NCBI GenBank assembly: GCA_004794785.1
Contig: SJOL01007625.1
Coordinates: forward strand, 688,648 to 752,647
Direction: 5' to 3'
Length of the DNA: 64,000 nucleotides
Origin: Opisthorchis felineus
Lineage: Eukaryota > Platyhelminthes > Trematoda > Opisthorchiida > Opisthorchiidae
A program made the position numbers and the translations under genes. Below the pieces are notes generated by a model that made no database searches, was not told the DNA's origin, and saw only the letters and a list, made by a program, of their open reading frames with translations. Each line of letters begins with the position of its first letter. Position 1 is the stretch's first letter. Shown in pieces: positions 45,621 to 57,039 of this stretch.

Positions 45621-48539
45621 ATACATCTGCTGCCAAGTCGGCAGCACTTTGACTGTGTACCAGTAACTTTTATTTGGAGGTCTGTATTAGATTTTAATTC
45701 ACCGTTTGTAATGAAAATGTCACGCTTCCGTATTCTGTCAGCTGATTAGTGTAGTTCTGCTACTCAGAGATTTTTGGCAGCTAATTTAAAAAAATAGGCA
45801 CTGAAAACGGGAATATTCAACCGAACCATTCTAAAGCAAGCCAAACTCTTCCCCGGACGAAGAAGAATTCCACTCCTCTTAGGATTTCTTACGCCAAAGC
45901 TATTTCTCTGACCCATATTGATCATGCCATCATGGAACGTTTACTCTAAACCCTTTGATGCCTTTGGACATCACAACTGGTTCACAAACTGTACTCCAGT
46001 AAACTTCATGAAGCGAGTTTCAGCTTATTCTAGTATCCTTGGAATCCACTACTATTGAGCTCAGCCTAGTTTCCGGCCACCACATGCTGCGCCACTTATT
46101 TAGTACGCCGCAGCATTAGAATGATGGCATAGTGAGAGGTGAGAGCAAGGTTATCGGTGACCGTTGTCCGGTATGTTTGTTGAACCTGCGGCTATCAGAC
46201 GGACTCAGCCTAGTCTGTGTAAACAACTGGAATTTGTGGGTAGCCTCAACTTACCCTGCTATGGCTGTTAATTAATTTGAGCTTCTCTGTTTCTGTCTAC
46301 AGTCTGTCTGTGTCTCCCATGCGATCCTTGTCGGCGGTTGATTTTGTTTGTCTTATACTGTCATGCCTTGTCCACTTGCATGTCTCTGTCGTGTTCAGTA
46401 TGTTCACTCTGGAATTTAAATATACGTGGTTGTTACTTTTACCCGCCTTGTTAAAAATGAGGATGTGCTTCATTCGTACCCTGTTCAAGATTCACTGATT
46501 GAAGGTAAAGCCGTGTGGACCATGAAACGATAATCGAGGCCGTGCACACTATGCAGAAACTGCCAACTGAGCACTGGTGAAGTTACGGTTGAAGTATCTG
46601 TAAAAATCTTTAAACGAAAAATTCGAAGTAGCACCAATTTAACTGGTTGAAGTTGTGGACCATAAAATTTCACTTCAACATGCTAGCAACCTATTTATCT
46701 TGTGCATTCGTGAGCTTGCGTTGACGCAAAAGCCCTTTCGATGCGGCAAGCCAACCTGACAACTGAATTAATGGAAGTGGTGTGATGTCGTGGCTAGTTG
46801 AAACGTCATCCGTTGTTAAGGTGATACAAGTCTAGATGTACATGACCAACACAACTAACGATATTTCCCAATTTCAAGCCGGCTTAAACCAACTCGGAGT
46901 CACAATTTATCACTTGAGCAAAAACGGAGACCCCGAGCACTTCCTTCGCCAAAATGCATTTTCAGAATTTCATGCATTTCAACTTTCCCATTTCGGTGGG
47001 AAAATGACGCTTTGGATAAACTGCATAAGGGTTGTTTGTATTAAACTTCTAGTTTTCAGGCCCTAAATGATTTGACTGAAACTCTGCGTATGACATCATT
47101 TCTCTGGCAGAAACAGCAAGTAGACTGATTAAATGTCCTATGCGAGCCGACACACTGGGCAAAGTTTGCAGTCAAAGGAGACGCCAAATGGTGAGGGTTG
47201 AGCAAATGTCTTACTCCATACGTATATGCACGTGGGATTATCGTGATCGTTTTGGAAATAAGCAGAGCTGTTTGCAAATGTTCACGAAGATTTAGGAGGC
47301 ACGTGGGGTGTCGCAAGAAAACATGAGCGTTATTGGGAAGGTGGTAGTATTTCGCTTAATTTCGTGTTCACACGGAGGGAGTTAGATATTTTCACGGAGC
47401 TTTAGCTCCTGCCAAATGTTTGAGAAGTTAGTTCATCCTTTTTGGGAACCACCATAGATCCCATCGTCAACCTCTTGGAAGATTTCAACCAGCACCCCCC
47501 CCCCGCGCGATTAGTATCGGAAGGTGGTCTGGGGTTAGTGATCAACAGCATGTTTCATAAAAACTTAGACAGGATGCAGCGCCGCTCGACTTTTAGTTGT
47601 GCGATTCACGCCACATGCTTTTGCATTGAGCGGCTCCTCAAATGGTGATTTCTCATACAAAATGCTGATGCAGCTTCCCCGCAGATAACTGTTCAGTGAT
47701 ACGGCAAAGAAACAAAACACTTTAGCCTGCAAGTTAATTCAGCTTATGACAGAAAGCTGAGATTCGTCGTACAGCTTTTTATCCTATCATTTTATTTGCT
47801 TTTGTCCTATACGGTTAAGCGAACTATGGTAGGTGTATGTCAACTAGGAAATGAATAGCTAGTTTCTTGCTATATTAGGGAACTAAACATTTCCAACTGG
47901 GATCAAAATCAGGCTATGAGAGAAACGGTGCACAAGAATAGCAGCCCTAAACTCTCCAGATTTTCACCCTCCGTGACAGACGTTTGCCTCCCAATTTCAT
48001 GTGCATCTTATTATACCCCCCCCCAAACGCGGATCCATCCAGTTGGATGACTCACTGTACAAACAAGTCCAGGTTGTGTTTCCCAGTTTTCGGCTTGTAT
48101 TCGGTAAGGTGTACGGAACCCCGAAATTACTAGTGAGTGATACGAGTGGGTCTTGTATGCACGTACCAGTCTATGGTTCTCTGAACTCTGGTCATAAAAA
48201 TGTTTTACGGTACTAATTATGGAACTTCGGAACAGATTTCGACACGTAAAAGAAAGTTCACTACCGGCATTCAAATACGTTTCCAGAATTTTTGATGCTG
48301 AAGGCGTAATGTGCGAAATTCCAACTAATCAGAAACTTCAAAATTTCAGCAGCCGAAATTTCTCATACAGCTTTTGGAAGGGGGTGAAAATACATGGAAT
48401 TGTGAAAGATACACAAATGATAATTTTTATCAGAAGGTTGCTGAACAGTTCGTTAGTGATTCCGTCCCTCTTGGGACGCATCTGGTGGGCTTGGTCCCCG
48501 AGTACCTATCAAATTCATATTTTAGTTGACCGTGAATTC
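45621..48539. other. No gene recognised; exon-like blocks and poly-C tracts
   Basis: Contains the exon-like blocks at 46303-46498 (listed separately) and 48287-48383 (+, TACGTTTCCAG acceptor, GTGAAA donor, reads IFDAEGVMCEIPTNQKLQNF). C-tracts are present at 47493-47504 and 48015-48024. No transposon motif was found. Confidence 0.35.
46303..46498 (+). CDS. Candidate terminal exon, hydrophobic protein end
   Basis: One of the best acceptors in the window (TTCTCTGTTTCTGTCTACAG) is followed by a frame reading SVSPMRSLSAVDFVCLILSC, then LVHLHVSVVFSMFTLEFKYT and WLLLLPALLKMRMCF, ending at a TGA. Two hydrophobic stretches could be membrane helices. A GTAAAG donor lies seven bases after the stop, and the other frames are closed before it. 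The pyrimidine-rich context can create such an acceptor by chance. Confidence 0.2.
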
Positions 48540-48900
48540 TACGAATCCCACAACCACGCGTAGCTAGTCCGAGAATTGTCTAGCGTCTGTGGTGCTACCT
48601 GACTGGGAAGTCCCGACAGGCGGATCAACCGATCGAAGCAACCAGGACGTTTACGTGACGTTCGCCTGTTCAGACGTGAAAATTCGAATGCGTCCAGCCT
48701 GCGCTGGTGAAGTAGTACTAACACACTCACCTCGCATGTCAGCTGTGCGGAGTTCAAACGCCAGCACGGTCAAGGATATGCAATGCTGATGATCTCTAAT
48801 AACAGCTAATCTCGAGTCCAATGCTTCCTTCTTTGGTGATGATCGCGCCAGAATGACTGCACCAGGACAGGAGGACGACTGTTCAAACTAGAGTGACGTG
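48540..48900 (+). mobile_element. Hammerhead-SINE (SM-alpha-like), copy B
   Basis: The 5' half (GCGTCCAGCCTGCGCTGGTG, then GGAGTTCAAACGCCAGCACG as a B-box-like head) aligns by eye with copy A at 27.5-27.9 kb read in the opposite direction. It is followed by CTGATGA at 48785 and by GAGTCCAATGCTTCCTTCTT and GTGACGTGAGCGTGAG. The copy appears nearly full length, about 350 bases. Confidence 0.75.
48780..48826 (+). ncRNA. Hammerhead-like motif, GAAA box lost
   Basis: Reads GCAATG CTGATGAT CTCTAATAACAGCTAATCTC GAGTC CAATGC. CUGAUGA and the GUC triplet are present, and stem I GCAAUG/CAAUGC pairs at five of six positions. Stem II and the GAAA box are scrambled. Confidence 0.5.
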
Positions 48901-51289
48901 AGCGTGAGCTTCCGAAAGCAGCTACAACGAACGCCAAACTGTTGATAAGTGGGAAGATGCACTGTTGGCAAATTAAGTGGGTTTAGACAAGGAACCCAAA
49001 TGAACCCTACCCAACCTCCACATTTATGATATTATTCAACTGACTGTGCTGCGTAAAGGTTGCCTCGTGTTTTGATTCTTACGATTTTCGAAGCCTTGTT
49101 GAATACATCCAATTACAAGTTAGCCAGAAACTCATTTAACGCCCGCTACCGGTTCGACTCTTATTCGGGCTCGATAGATTGAAATTAGATTGAAATTCCA
49201 AAAAATACGCGCTAATTTCAACTACTTTCACCTAGGATTTCAAGTTAGAAATGAGATTGAAGGATATTCGGTTTCCAGGGTTACATGACACGCCCATAGC
49301 GGGCTGTAAGCAGTCCTGGCTAACTAATATGATTTTGATGTCTTCACTAGTCTTCTAAATAAAGCAGGGAATTCCCCTGAATGTACTGAATGAATTATAA
49401 ACGAAAGGCTGAGTGGATATTCCTGTGTCTTCCCTTAATTCCACGGAATTACCATGGCCTACTCTGTACGCCGTAAGAATGTCAAACCGCTAGTGGGTTA
49501 CCTAGGATTTTCATCAACATAATGGGCAATACTGGCAACCTACCTTTTTAATCAACTATGTTTTACACTCAACTAATTTTTTCTCAATGCGTTTAACCAA
49601 AAACTGTTTTGTCATATCTTTTCCTTGCATTTCGTATTCCTGACCTTGGGTTAGCAAACTTTCCCTGTGTGTCTCCAAGTAACACACAATTGCATAGGTT
49701 TTGTTTACTCAACCTCCATGTTGTTCCACCGACTAAGCTGTTGTCATCCGGATCTACTTATACAAATTTTGCTTATCTGGGTAGGGTTTCAGGAGACTGC
49801 ACTTCTATTATTAGCAGTGTATGTGAATTGCTCTGTCCTTATGATTGCCTGGGCGTGGGAAATAAATGAAGGCGGACTCAAGATGACAACAATCGCGAAC
49901 GGCAACTTTCTAATGAAGTGACTCATGTTACTGGCTGTAATTCTTACAGCACCAGGAGCTACTATCTCTTGAATAAGGATGATGCGGTTTCGGAAACTTT
50001 CCCAGACAGTAGATGCCTACGAGCAGCGAACCGCACAAGTAGCAACCAGGTGCTCTGGTTTAAATGACGGGGACCGTAGATAGCGTTAAAACTGCGTTGC
50101 TGTTTACAGTAATGAGCACTGGTTTTTTTATTGCAAGCATGAGGAACAAAAGGCATCCAGACGCATTTGCGTGAACCCGTGCAATTTCAAGATAACTTGT
50201 TTTGATGTATACTAACATTGCAATAAAGAGGGGTTTCCGTGGACCCCTTAAAAATCAGCAAAGGCTATAACAAGGGACCTTGGAAGGTTTGAAAATCATG
50301 TGGGGTGTGATTTCTTTTCTAACCGGTTACGGATAGTTTAGCAAAACATTTAGCTAAAGTAACGCCATACCAGCTGTGCCATCTGGTCAGTGGACGCGCA
50401 TCCGCAAACCCTAGAAAGTTGGGTCAGATCGTCCAACCAAGTGGGACACGGTTGGTAGGTTACAAAGGGTAGGTAGTCTAATTAGGGCGAGAGAGCCTAA
50501 AGCGACAGAGATTCAAATTAGGTACCTTAGTTCTAACTGGCTGTGGTTAAATGAACACATGAGTCGGATTTCACCTGCCCCAACTGAGGTCATCCGGTAT
50601 TTTCAGGTGAACCAAAATCCGACATCCATCCAAATTACCGGTACAAGTAGAATTCAGCTGTCGTCCTGATAGTCATTTCCAGGACTAGTCAGCCGGATCT
50701 ACAAATAAGTACTAAATTAAACGCTATAACGAGCACATTGAAACAAGCCTTAGTGTTTTATCTATGAGTATTTAGGACATAAATTCACAATAAATGCGTG
50801 TTAATCTGAATAATACATACGGAGAGCTCATTCCACCGGAGTTTTCCGTGAAATAGTACCCCAAAAGTCCAAAAAAAGTAATGAGTAAAACCAGCACAAA
50901 TTTCCTGAATAAGTCGGTGTTTCACTAAATGAACATTAGTGCAAATTTCTTAACCCCAGACCTACCTCATTCTACTTGGAACTTCTTCGAAAACAGCGAG
51001 AGAGTTGGGTCGCATAGCAAAGTCTGCTCAGAAAACAAGAAATGTTATGAAAACAATATGGTAGTTTCGCTATCTGTAGTTTCGTACCAGCAGTCCCAAA
51101 TATATTTGGCTACAAAATGAGCGATGTTCTGTTTGTCCATGCAAAAAGTTTCCGTCTCGAGAACGCTGTATGTGTAATAGCCTCTAAGATGGCTAACTTG
51201 AAGAAAAAAATGTTTTTAGCCCAGTACTTGATATAAACGAGGCCAATCAGTTTAGTTTACTGCCCACACATAACGATCACCAAACTGGT
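48901..51289. other. No gene recognised; exon-like blocks
   Basis: Contains the block at 49793-49921, listed separately. A + frame ending at 51120, after an AATTTCTTAACCCCAG acceptor, reads DLPHSTWNFFENSERVGSHS and has no family. No repeat copy was recognised. Confidence 0.35.
49793..49921 (+). CDS. Candidate terminal exon with one hydrophobic helix
   Basis: After GGTAGGGTTTCAG the phase-0 frame reads ETALLLLAVYVNCSVLMIAW, then AWEINEGGLKMTTIANGNFL and MK before a TGA. A single hydrophobic helix followed by a polar tail would suit the C-terminus of a membrane protein. An overlapping frame is open too (ends CLGVGNK), so the coding frame is not certain and no family is recognised. Confidence 0.2.
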   Translation, partial: ETALLLLAVYVNCSVLMIAWAWEINEGGLKMTTIANGNFLMK

Positions 51290-51535
51290 CTTCAGCTTGA
51301 GATCCGAGAGCAGGAAGAACAAGGTGATCTTGTGTGGGGTTTGGTTATATTCAACAGAGATCTCATCCTGTCAATGAAGCCAATCTCTGCTGAAAATCCA
51401 AGAAGCACTACAGTGGCTTCATTCTTGTTGGGAAGCATCAGCAATGTGCATCTCACGAAACTCAGAGTTTCGAGCCCGCGACCCTCCGTCCAGTGGTTAA
51501 ACAATTAACAGTTTGGCCACAAGTGGCTGATCAGC
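51290..51535 (-). mobile_element. Hammerhead-SINE (SM-alpha-like), family 3 copy
   Basis: Minus strand: TGGCCAAACTGTTAATTGTT (A-box-like), GGGTCGCGGGCTCGAAACTC (B-box-like, 51468-51485), then GCACATTGCTGATGCTTCCC, AACAAGAATGAAGCC, GTAGTGCTTCTTGGATTTTC and AGCAGAGATTGGCTTCATTG. The order of tRNA-like head, hammerhead and TTTTCAGCA arm matches the copy at 52.9 kb. Confidence 0.7.
51405..51450 (-). ncRNA. Hammerhead-like motif, degenerate
   Basis: Reads GCACATTG CTGATG CTTCCCAACAAGAATGAA GCCACTGTA GTGC. CUGAUG is present with the final A missing, GAAA appears as TGAAG, and stem I GCAC/GUGC pairs. It is inactive if strict core rules are applied. Confidence 0.45.
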
Positions 51536-51539
51536 AGTG

Positions 51540-51660
51540 TGATTAGCGCTCATTTGGACAGGACATAGCGCCATTCACTGACGGAAACCACATCACGTTG
51601 TTACGTATTGACTGGCTCCTCGAGTGACGAATTCTCAGAATGAATTTTCATACATTCAGT
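51540..51660 (-). repeat. 3' fragment of a second hammerhead-SINE copy
   Basis: The minus strand segment CGTCACTCGAGGAGCCAGTC followed by GATGTGG and GCGCTATGTCCTGTC aligns with the 3' end of the 52.7 kb copy (CGTCACTCGAAAAGCCAATC, CACTATATCCTGTC). It lies directly upstream of the SINE head at 51535, so the end of one copy abuts the start of the next in the same orientation. Confidence 0.6.
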
Positions 51661-52023
51661 GAAATTAGCATTCTTCTGATGTGCTTATCTTTTCACGTTT
51701 ATATGAGGTGATTTGGTCTTATTCAATGGAAATTTAAACAAAAAATAGAGACCTAAACAATCCTTTCCCATGGCCAGCTGAAATGGATCAAAACAATACC
51801 ATGGATAACAAAACGTCCGATGGAGCGCGTGGTCCAGAAGAGTCAACGTACTTTCAGTAATAACAAGTTTTTATTAAAAGAGTGCCACTGTGTTTGTACT
51901 GTGTTTGCGGCAGAAAATTTTTACTGCTATGAGATTTCATTTTTTACAAAGGCCAGATTTGGATAAGGATGAGAGAAGATGAAAACGCGCTGAACATCTG
52001 GCACTCGTGGTAAATGAAGTATG

Positions 52024-52051
52024 TTTTACTTTATATATATGTATATATATA
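52024..52051. repeat. (TA)n-rich microsatellite
   Basis: Run of TATATATATGTATATATATA, read directly. Confidence 0.9.
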
Positions 52052-52674
52052 ATGATAACAAAGTATATGATCTATTCTGCATGCATCATAGATACGCAAC
52101 CTTGGGTTGCAGAATACACGGCATTTGTGAAATTTACTCCAGTAAACTTTCCAACCTGATACATCACCTTGAATTATGCAAATTTTAGCAATATCATTTA
52201 GCAAGATGAAAAATAAACCAGGAGTGAATCAATCTGAGGGACGGGATTATTGAGCTAGAGGTGTCCCCAGAGTTATACCATCGTTAGTGAGGAGTCTCGT
52301 TGTGACAAAAAAGTGCGCTGTGTTTATTTTCCCTGGATTATTACCTGGTGCCAATGGATGAACAGGCATAGGAGAGATTGCGGTGTTGAAGAGATGACCG
52401 AAGGCTTCCACATGAGATCAGTCGAGGTTTACTGAAATTGGAACATAAGGTATTTTATCCCGACACATTTCACATAATCCCAAAGGAGACTGATCAGCCT
52501 GTGACTTGAGCGCTTGCGAAGTTTTAGACTTCCGTGTCTCTTTTTGGTCAACGAGAATACGACAAATCAGTTCCCGCCTCCAATGTATAGCTAACTACCC
52601 TACCTCTCTAAATCATCGACGGACGAAATTGTGATAGCTACAACCACCGAACGACAAACATGCGGTTCTTACAG

Positions 52675-53035
52675 CTGACAATGATGATGATGATGAGACA
52701 GGATATAGTGCCCCTCAGCCTTCATTCATGGAATCCACATTACGTGGTCACGCACGCTGATTGGCTTTTCGAGTGACGACTTATAAGATGGAAGTTGCAC
52801 TCCTCTTATGGAATTACTCCTCTGATTGATAGTTGTGAAGACTTGGGGCTTTTCGATCTAGACTTCGTCCGGTGAGTCACGCCAATTAGTGCTGAAAAGC
52901 CAAAAAGCATTGTTCAGCTGTTTCACCCTCATTAGCACTATAGCCTGTCCAAGTCCAATTGAATACTTGCTTAAATGCAGCTGATTTCACTCACCCACAA
53001 TCTTCAATGTGCAATAGCACCACCATATTTCAAAT
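52675..53035 (-). mobile_element. Hammerhead-SINE (SM-alpha-like), family 3 copy with CAT tail
   Basis: Minus strand: a hammerhead-like TGCTAATGAGGGTGAAACAG at about 52935, then GGCTTTTCAGCACTAATTGG, then the CGTCACTCGAAAAGCCAATC segment, ending CACTATATCCTGTCTCATCA in a (CAT)n tail at 52679-52696. Trinucleotide tails are typical 3' ends of SINEs. The core is mutated (CTAATGA for CTGATGA) and stem II is almost gone. Confidence 0.65.
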
Positions 53036-53114
53036 CCGTCCACTTCACACATTCTACCGTAAGCAGAATAGAAGGAGTAAAAATGGTCTCTACGTAGAAC
53101 GGCATTGGTCCTGA

Positions 53115-53300
53115 AAAATACTCCCATTTGCATGCGAATTCCGTTTTGCAAGCAGACTCAACTGAACACAGCTGAGTCTCTCGTTTATGATGGTCTGGGG
53201 ACTGTGCACGCCCAATGTACCCCCAGTAGGGCGAAACCGGTCTTGGGTTATTGGAGAGTTTTCAGCAAGCTTATGAGTAGTGCGTTACGTGTGGAAGACT
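53115..53300 (+). repeat. Hammerhead/pseudo-LTR-like repeat
   Basis: The shared module at 53121-53195 (CATTTGCATGCGAATTCCGT, CTCTCGTTTATGATGG) is followed by half of a hammerhead (CCCCCAGTAGGGCGAAACCG then GTCTTGGG) at 53216-53250 and the TTTTCAGCAAGCTTATGAGT tail. The GAAAC box, the ACCGGU stem III and the GUC triplet are intact, but CUGAUGA is missing. Confidence 0.6.
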
Positions 53301-53444
53301 TTAGTTCTACTTGCTGACTCGCGGCAGTATGCGGTTGTCAAACTGGCCGACCGGAATATCTCAACTACCCGACCAAGTCTTATCACCATTTACTAATCCA
53401 CATAAACCACCACAGACTGTAAGTAATACAGAAGAGGACAATAA

Positions 53445-54610
53445 TATCATCATTACCAAGTCATTGTTTGACCTTCCCTGACTCATTTCCACCCTTCGCG
53501 TGGTTCTGCAAAAAGAACCCTTCGAGGAAGTCTGTCGGTTGGCATACGGAACACGTGGCCAAGCCAGCGCAACCTAAGCAGTGTGACCAGTTCATCTATC
53601 GTGGGTGAGTTATTTCTTCCGAATACCATTCGACGCATTTCAGCATCGCTGATCCGCTGTTCCCACCAGACTCGGGCAATGCTGTGAATTCAATGGCAAT
53701 GCTCGGTGGTCAAACACTGAAAGACTTTTGACGTCCTCGGCGCGCAGCGGCCAGGTCTCTGACCCGTATAGCAATATGGGTCGCACCGCAGCATTGTAAA
53801 CCCGACCATTGATGGATAAGCTGGTACCACGCCTACGCCAAAGGTGACACAGGCTCACAAAAGCTTCGCTGGCCTTCCCAGTCCGGATGGAAATATCATC
53901 TTCCGCGAAACCACAGGGACTGATACACCTGCCCAGGTAAACAAACTTGTCTACTACCTCAATCGGCTCATCCGCAAGCATGAAATTATGTTCCGAGCCC
54001 ACTCAGTCTTGTAGTAGCAATTTACTCTTTGCAGGTGTGAAGCGCATGCCAAACCGTGAAGCGGAATTGTTTAGATTATTTAATATTGTTCGCATCACCA
54101 CGGGGTCAGATCCGAGAAGTGCTATGTCGTCTGCATACACGGCATCTGTGAGCGGATGCCCAGGGAGCACTTCGACCCCAGAGGCATTAGAGGCTGGTAG
54201 TGAGTCTTCCATGACAAAGTTGACGAAGAATGGTGAAAGAGAACAGTCCTGCCTGACATCACTTGATGTGGTGAACTCAGGCGAGAGCACCCCGCAGACC
54301 TCCACACGTCCGCGGGAGTTGGTGTACAGCGCTTTATAAAGGGTCAAGAATTTATGGGGGATACCTTTGATCCACAGGCACTGCCATAGTGCCTGACGGT
54401 CCACAGAGTCAACGACAGCTTTCAAGCGAAGGAACACAACCATTGTTGGTTGCTGGAAACAGTGTGAATGTTCCAGAACCTGTCGGAGGATGGATGTGTG
54501 ATCGACGCATCCCCTTGCAGGGCGGAACCCAGCTTGGTTTTCGCGGATCTGCCTCTCCCTGTGTTCAGTCAACGAAAAAATTAATGTTATGTCCCGCAAT
54601 CCATCAGAAG
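53445..54610 (-). mobile_element. RTE-like non-LTR retrotransposon remnant, 5'-truncated
   Basis: The minus strand encodes RT and the conserved C-terminal region of RTE-like flatworm elements: QAGFRPARGCVDHTSILRQV, then VYADDIALLGSDP (motif C, 54114-54140), FVYLGRCISPCG, LCHLWRRRGTSLSINGRVYN, LLYGSETWPLRAEDV, and, after a frameshift near 53690, ARVWWEQRISDAEMRRMVFG and LVTLLRLRWLGHVFRMPTDR. It starts abruptly in the RT near 54610, as expected from incomplete reverse transcription. The 3' UTR was not identified. Confidence 0.92.
53640..54599 (-). pseudogene. RTE-like RT with one internal stop
   Basis: Two open frames of 198 and 120 codons are in the same frame and separated by a single TGA (54003-54005). 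The family has Trp at this place (LLLQDW), so this is a TGG-to-TGA change. Motif A reads VFLRLKAVVDSVDR, where Arg replaces the catalytic Asp (family VFLDLKAAFD). Motif B is also damaged (DVRQDCSLSPF for GVRQGCPLSPF). YADD is intact. It would be inactive even without the stop. Confidence 0.88.
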
Positions 54611-57039
54611 CAAGACAGGCACCGACATTAACCAGGGAGAGCTTGTAGAAATTATTAAGTACTCATGAAGAATGTTAGCCGGAAGAGACCTCACGAGTCA
54701 TACTGTAGGATTCGGTCGGCCTGGCGGTTTATTGATCTGAACTGGTAAAACTTTTGTGTCCAAAATGAGACCTTGCTCAGCAACAAACCCGAACTATTTT
54801 AAAACAGTGACTCCTCAGTCAGTTCCAAACATTTTTCACGTGACTGGATTTCGAGTTTCTTCGTTTTTCAGTCGAGTGTCACTGCATCTGATAGTCGTAG
54901 TACATTGCTACTAGTTGTGTGGATGACTGTCGTGTCACAATACAGAAGTATCATTACAAACTAAAATTCCTGTACAATATGAAATCTAAACCATATTGGG
55001 ATGTACGTCAGATGACAATGATGCATCTGTTGTTAAACTTCAAATTAAATATGGCTGAAACACTACCTTTTCAAACACACATGATGAACAACTCTTGAAG
55101 AGGTTTCTGTTTGAATGTTGAAGGGGTTCAGAGAGCTGTGTGTGTGAATGATCATCAGGAGAGAGATTGGGATTTGAACCCTCTTTGCGAGTTTGCGCAC
55201 ACCTATGGATTTTGACAGAAACGGCAGAAATCTACATGTGGTTCAGAGTCCGAAAAACTTACTTAATCTTCATCTGAAGTTTCGTTGCAACCTCCCACCG
55301 TTTTTGATCGGTATGCTGCAAAGGACTAGCCAAACCCTATTCTCAGTTTCTTGTTCGTTTGCGTTCCTTCCTGCTGGGTTTCACCCCTTGTTGTCATTAA
55401 GTTCGTCTAGACAAGATGGAGTGGTCTTCATAGACGGTTGGTTCCTTCAGAGGCCACTCTTTACAGAGACAGACGAAGCCACACTGTAAACATCATGGAC
55501 ATCATAGAGCAAATATTTATTGGTACAAGACTTAAAGTAAATTTAGACAGCCTCATTACTGAAGCAGTCCATTATAGACAAAACGCATAGAACAGAGTTA
55601 GAATATTAATATTACAAACAAGAGTCCCCGGTGCGGTCACGGTTAGCAACTAAAATTTGATGCTTTTTTCAAGTACGTTTCCCAACTTTTACCATGGTGA
55701 TGGTTTTCGTGAATGGTACAGGTGGACTTTCTTGAAGATTTCGTTGTTATCTTGCTAGTGTTATGAAGGACAGTCGCAATATTAGTAGACCAGATTCAGT
55801 ATGTTGTTATCCAAATTCGGTCCCCTTCGATTGGTATTTATTTGTGGAACCATTGTAGTCTCGTCTGCTATAGAGTATCACTAGCAGTGGGTAGAGTAAC
55901 GAAGAAAAACGCTCAATTGTCTGTTGGCAACAACCCTTTACATGTTTTTTCAGAGCAACGGTTGCTCACGGACTGAAAAACAATGAATACATTCTAGCGG
56001 TCCACTTGAATTACCCCTTTGGACCAGGGCCCAAGAATCAAACGCGAGTTCAAGTAGCTAACCTCGGGTCACACCTGTGGATACGTCTTCAGTACCATAA
56101 GCCACTTGTATGGTACTGGTTTATAACAGACTAGCTTTACTGGACTTAGAGTACTGGAAAATGGGCCGATGTGTTTCAGCCATCAGTTTTAGTTCGATGG
56201 TCACAAAAATCATAGTGACAGTGGACAAATGCTTTTGAGTTTGCAGCTGACATTTCTGCATTTTCTTTAAATGAAACAGCTACAGACAGCATTGTTTGTT
56301 CCTCCAACAGCTCTTTTTTAACACTGAGCAGTGTAAAAAGTATTCGCTACAAGAGTCTTCCATTTTACTGCAATTCCTAAGAATCATGCCGTGCAACTTT
56401 TCCGTCCAATAGGTTTCCCAAGTTAGTGATACATGTCTACTGGCTTTTGTGTTTGGATCTATCTTGGATAGTCACTTCTGTAAAATAGTTAGGCAACACG
56501 AACATAATGCAGGTTACTAACCCTTCAAGCTTCACAGGTGCATTTCAAGAACGCCAAATCACATTTGTGTGGTTGTCAAATTGCACCATACAGAATATTG
56601 TTTGCGCTGGTCACAGCCCAAATAATTCGTGTCTTAATTAGGCTAGCATGGATGCTTTTGGAGTCATTGCGGCTGATAAAAGTCACATTAGTTGTTCGTG
56701 GGGTTCGGATTCACGTCATACATTTCAAATCAGTCCTCCTCCTGGCCAAGAACAATTATCCACCCGGGTCGAAACCAACGGGACAAGCTAGTGGACTCGA
56801 ATTGTAATCTTGCTGGAGCTCACCACCACGGCATAGCTTTGGACACGTGCACAAAATATCGGGCATGCGGGACGAGCGTGTCACCATTAGTAAAGCAGCA
56901 CAAGCTGGATACACCTGAATCAGCAGTGAAGGTGTGCCTGAAGTGTCCGGGCTTAAGGGCTTCTTCGTCAGGTAAGTTCTTGAGGGCTTGAAACCTGTCG
57001 GAAAATTTCGATCAGTGTGAACATTTTCAACTGTTCGGA
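54611..57039. other. No gene recognised; exon-like blocks
   Basis: Contains the block at 56734-56971, listed separately. A frame on + at about 55413-55590 (reads TLYRDRRSHTVNIMDIIEQI) follows a GTTCGTCTAG acceptor-like site. No transposon motif was recognised. Confidence 0.35.
56734..56971 (+). CDS. Candidate exon, Cys/His-containing unknown protein
   Basis: A TACATTTCAAATCAG acceptor and a strong CAG|GTAAGT donor flank a frame reading LVDSNCNLAGAHHHGIALDT, then CTKYRACGTSVSPLVKQHKL and ESAVKVCLKCPGLRASSS. Five Cys and a HHH cluster are present, but no spacing matches a zinc finger I know. An overlapping frame ending at 56807 is also open for 89 codons from an earlier CAG. Confidence 0.18.

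Noticed and set aside
53947..54339. 130-codon + strand open frame
   Set aside because: It overlaps the RTE RT in antisense; the minus frame carries YADD and family motifs.
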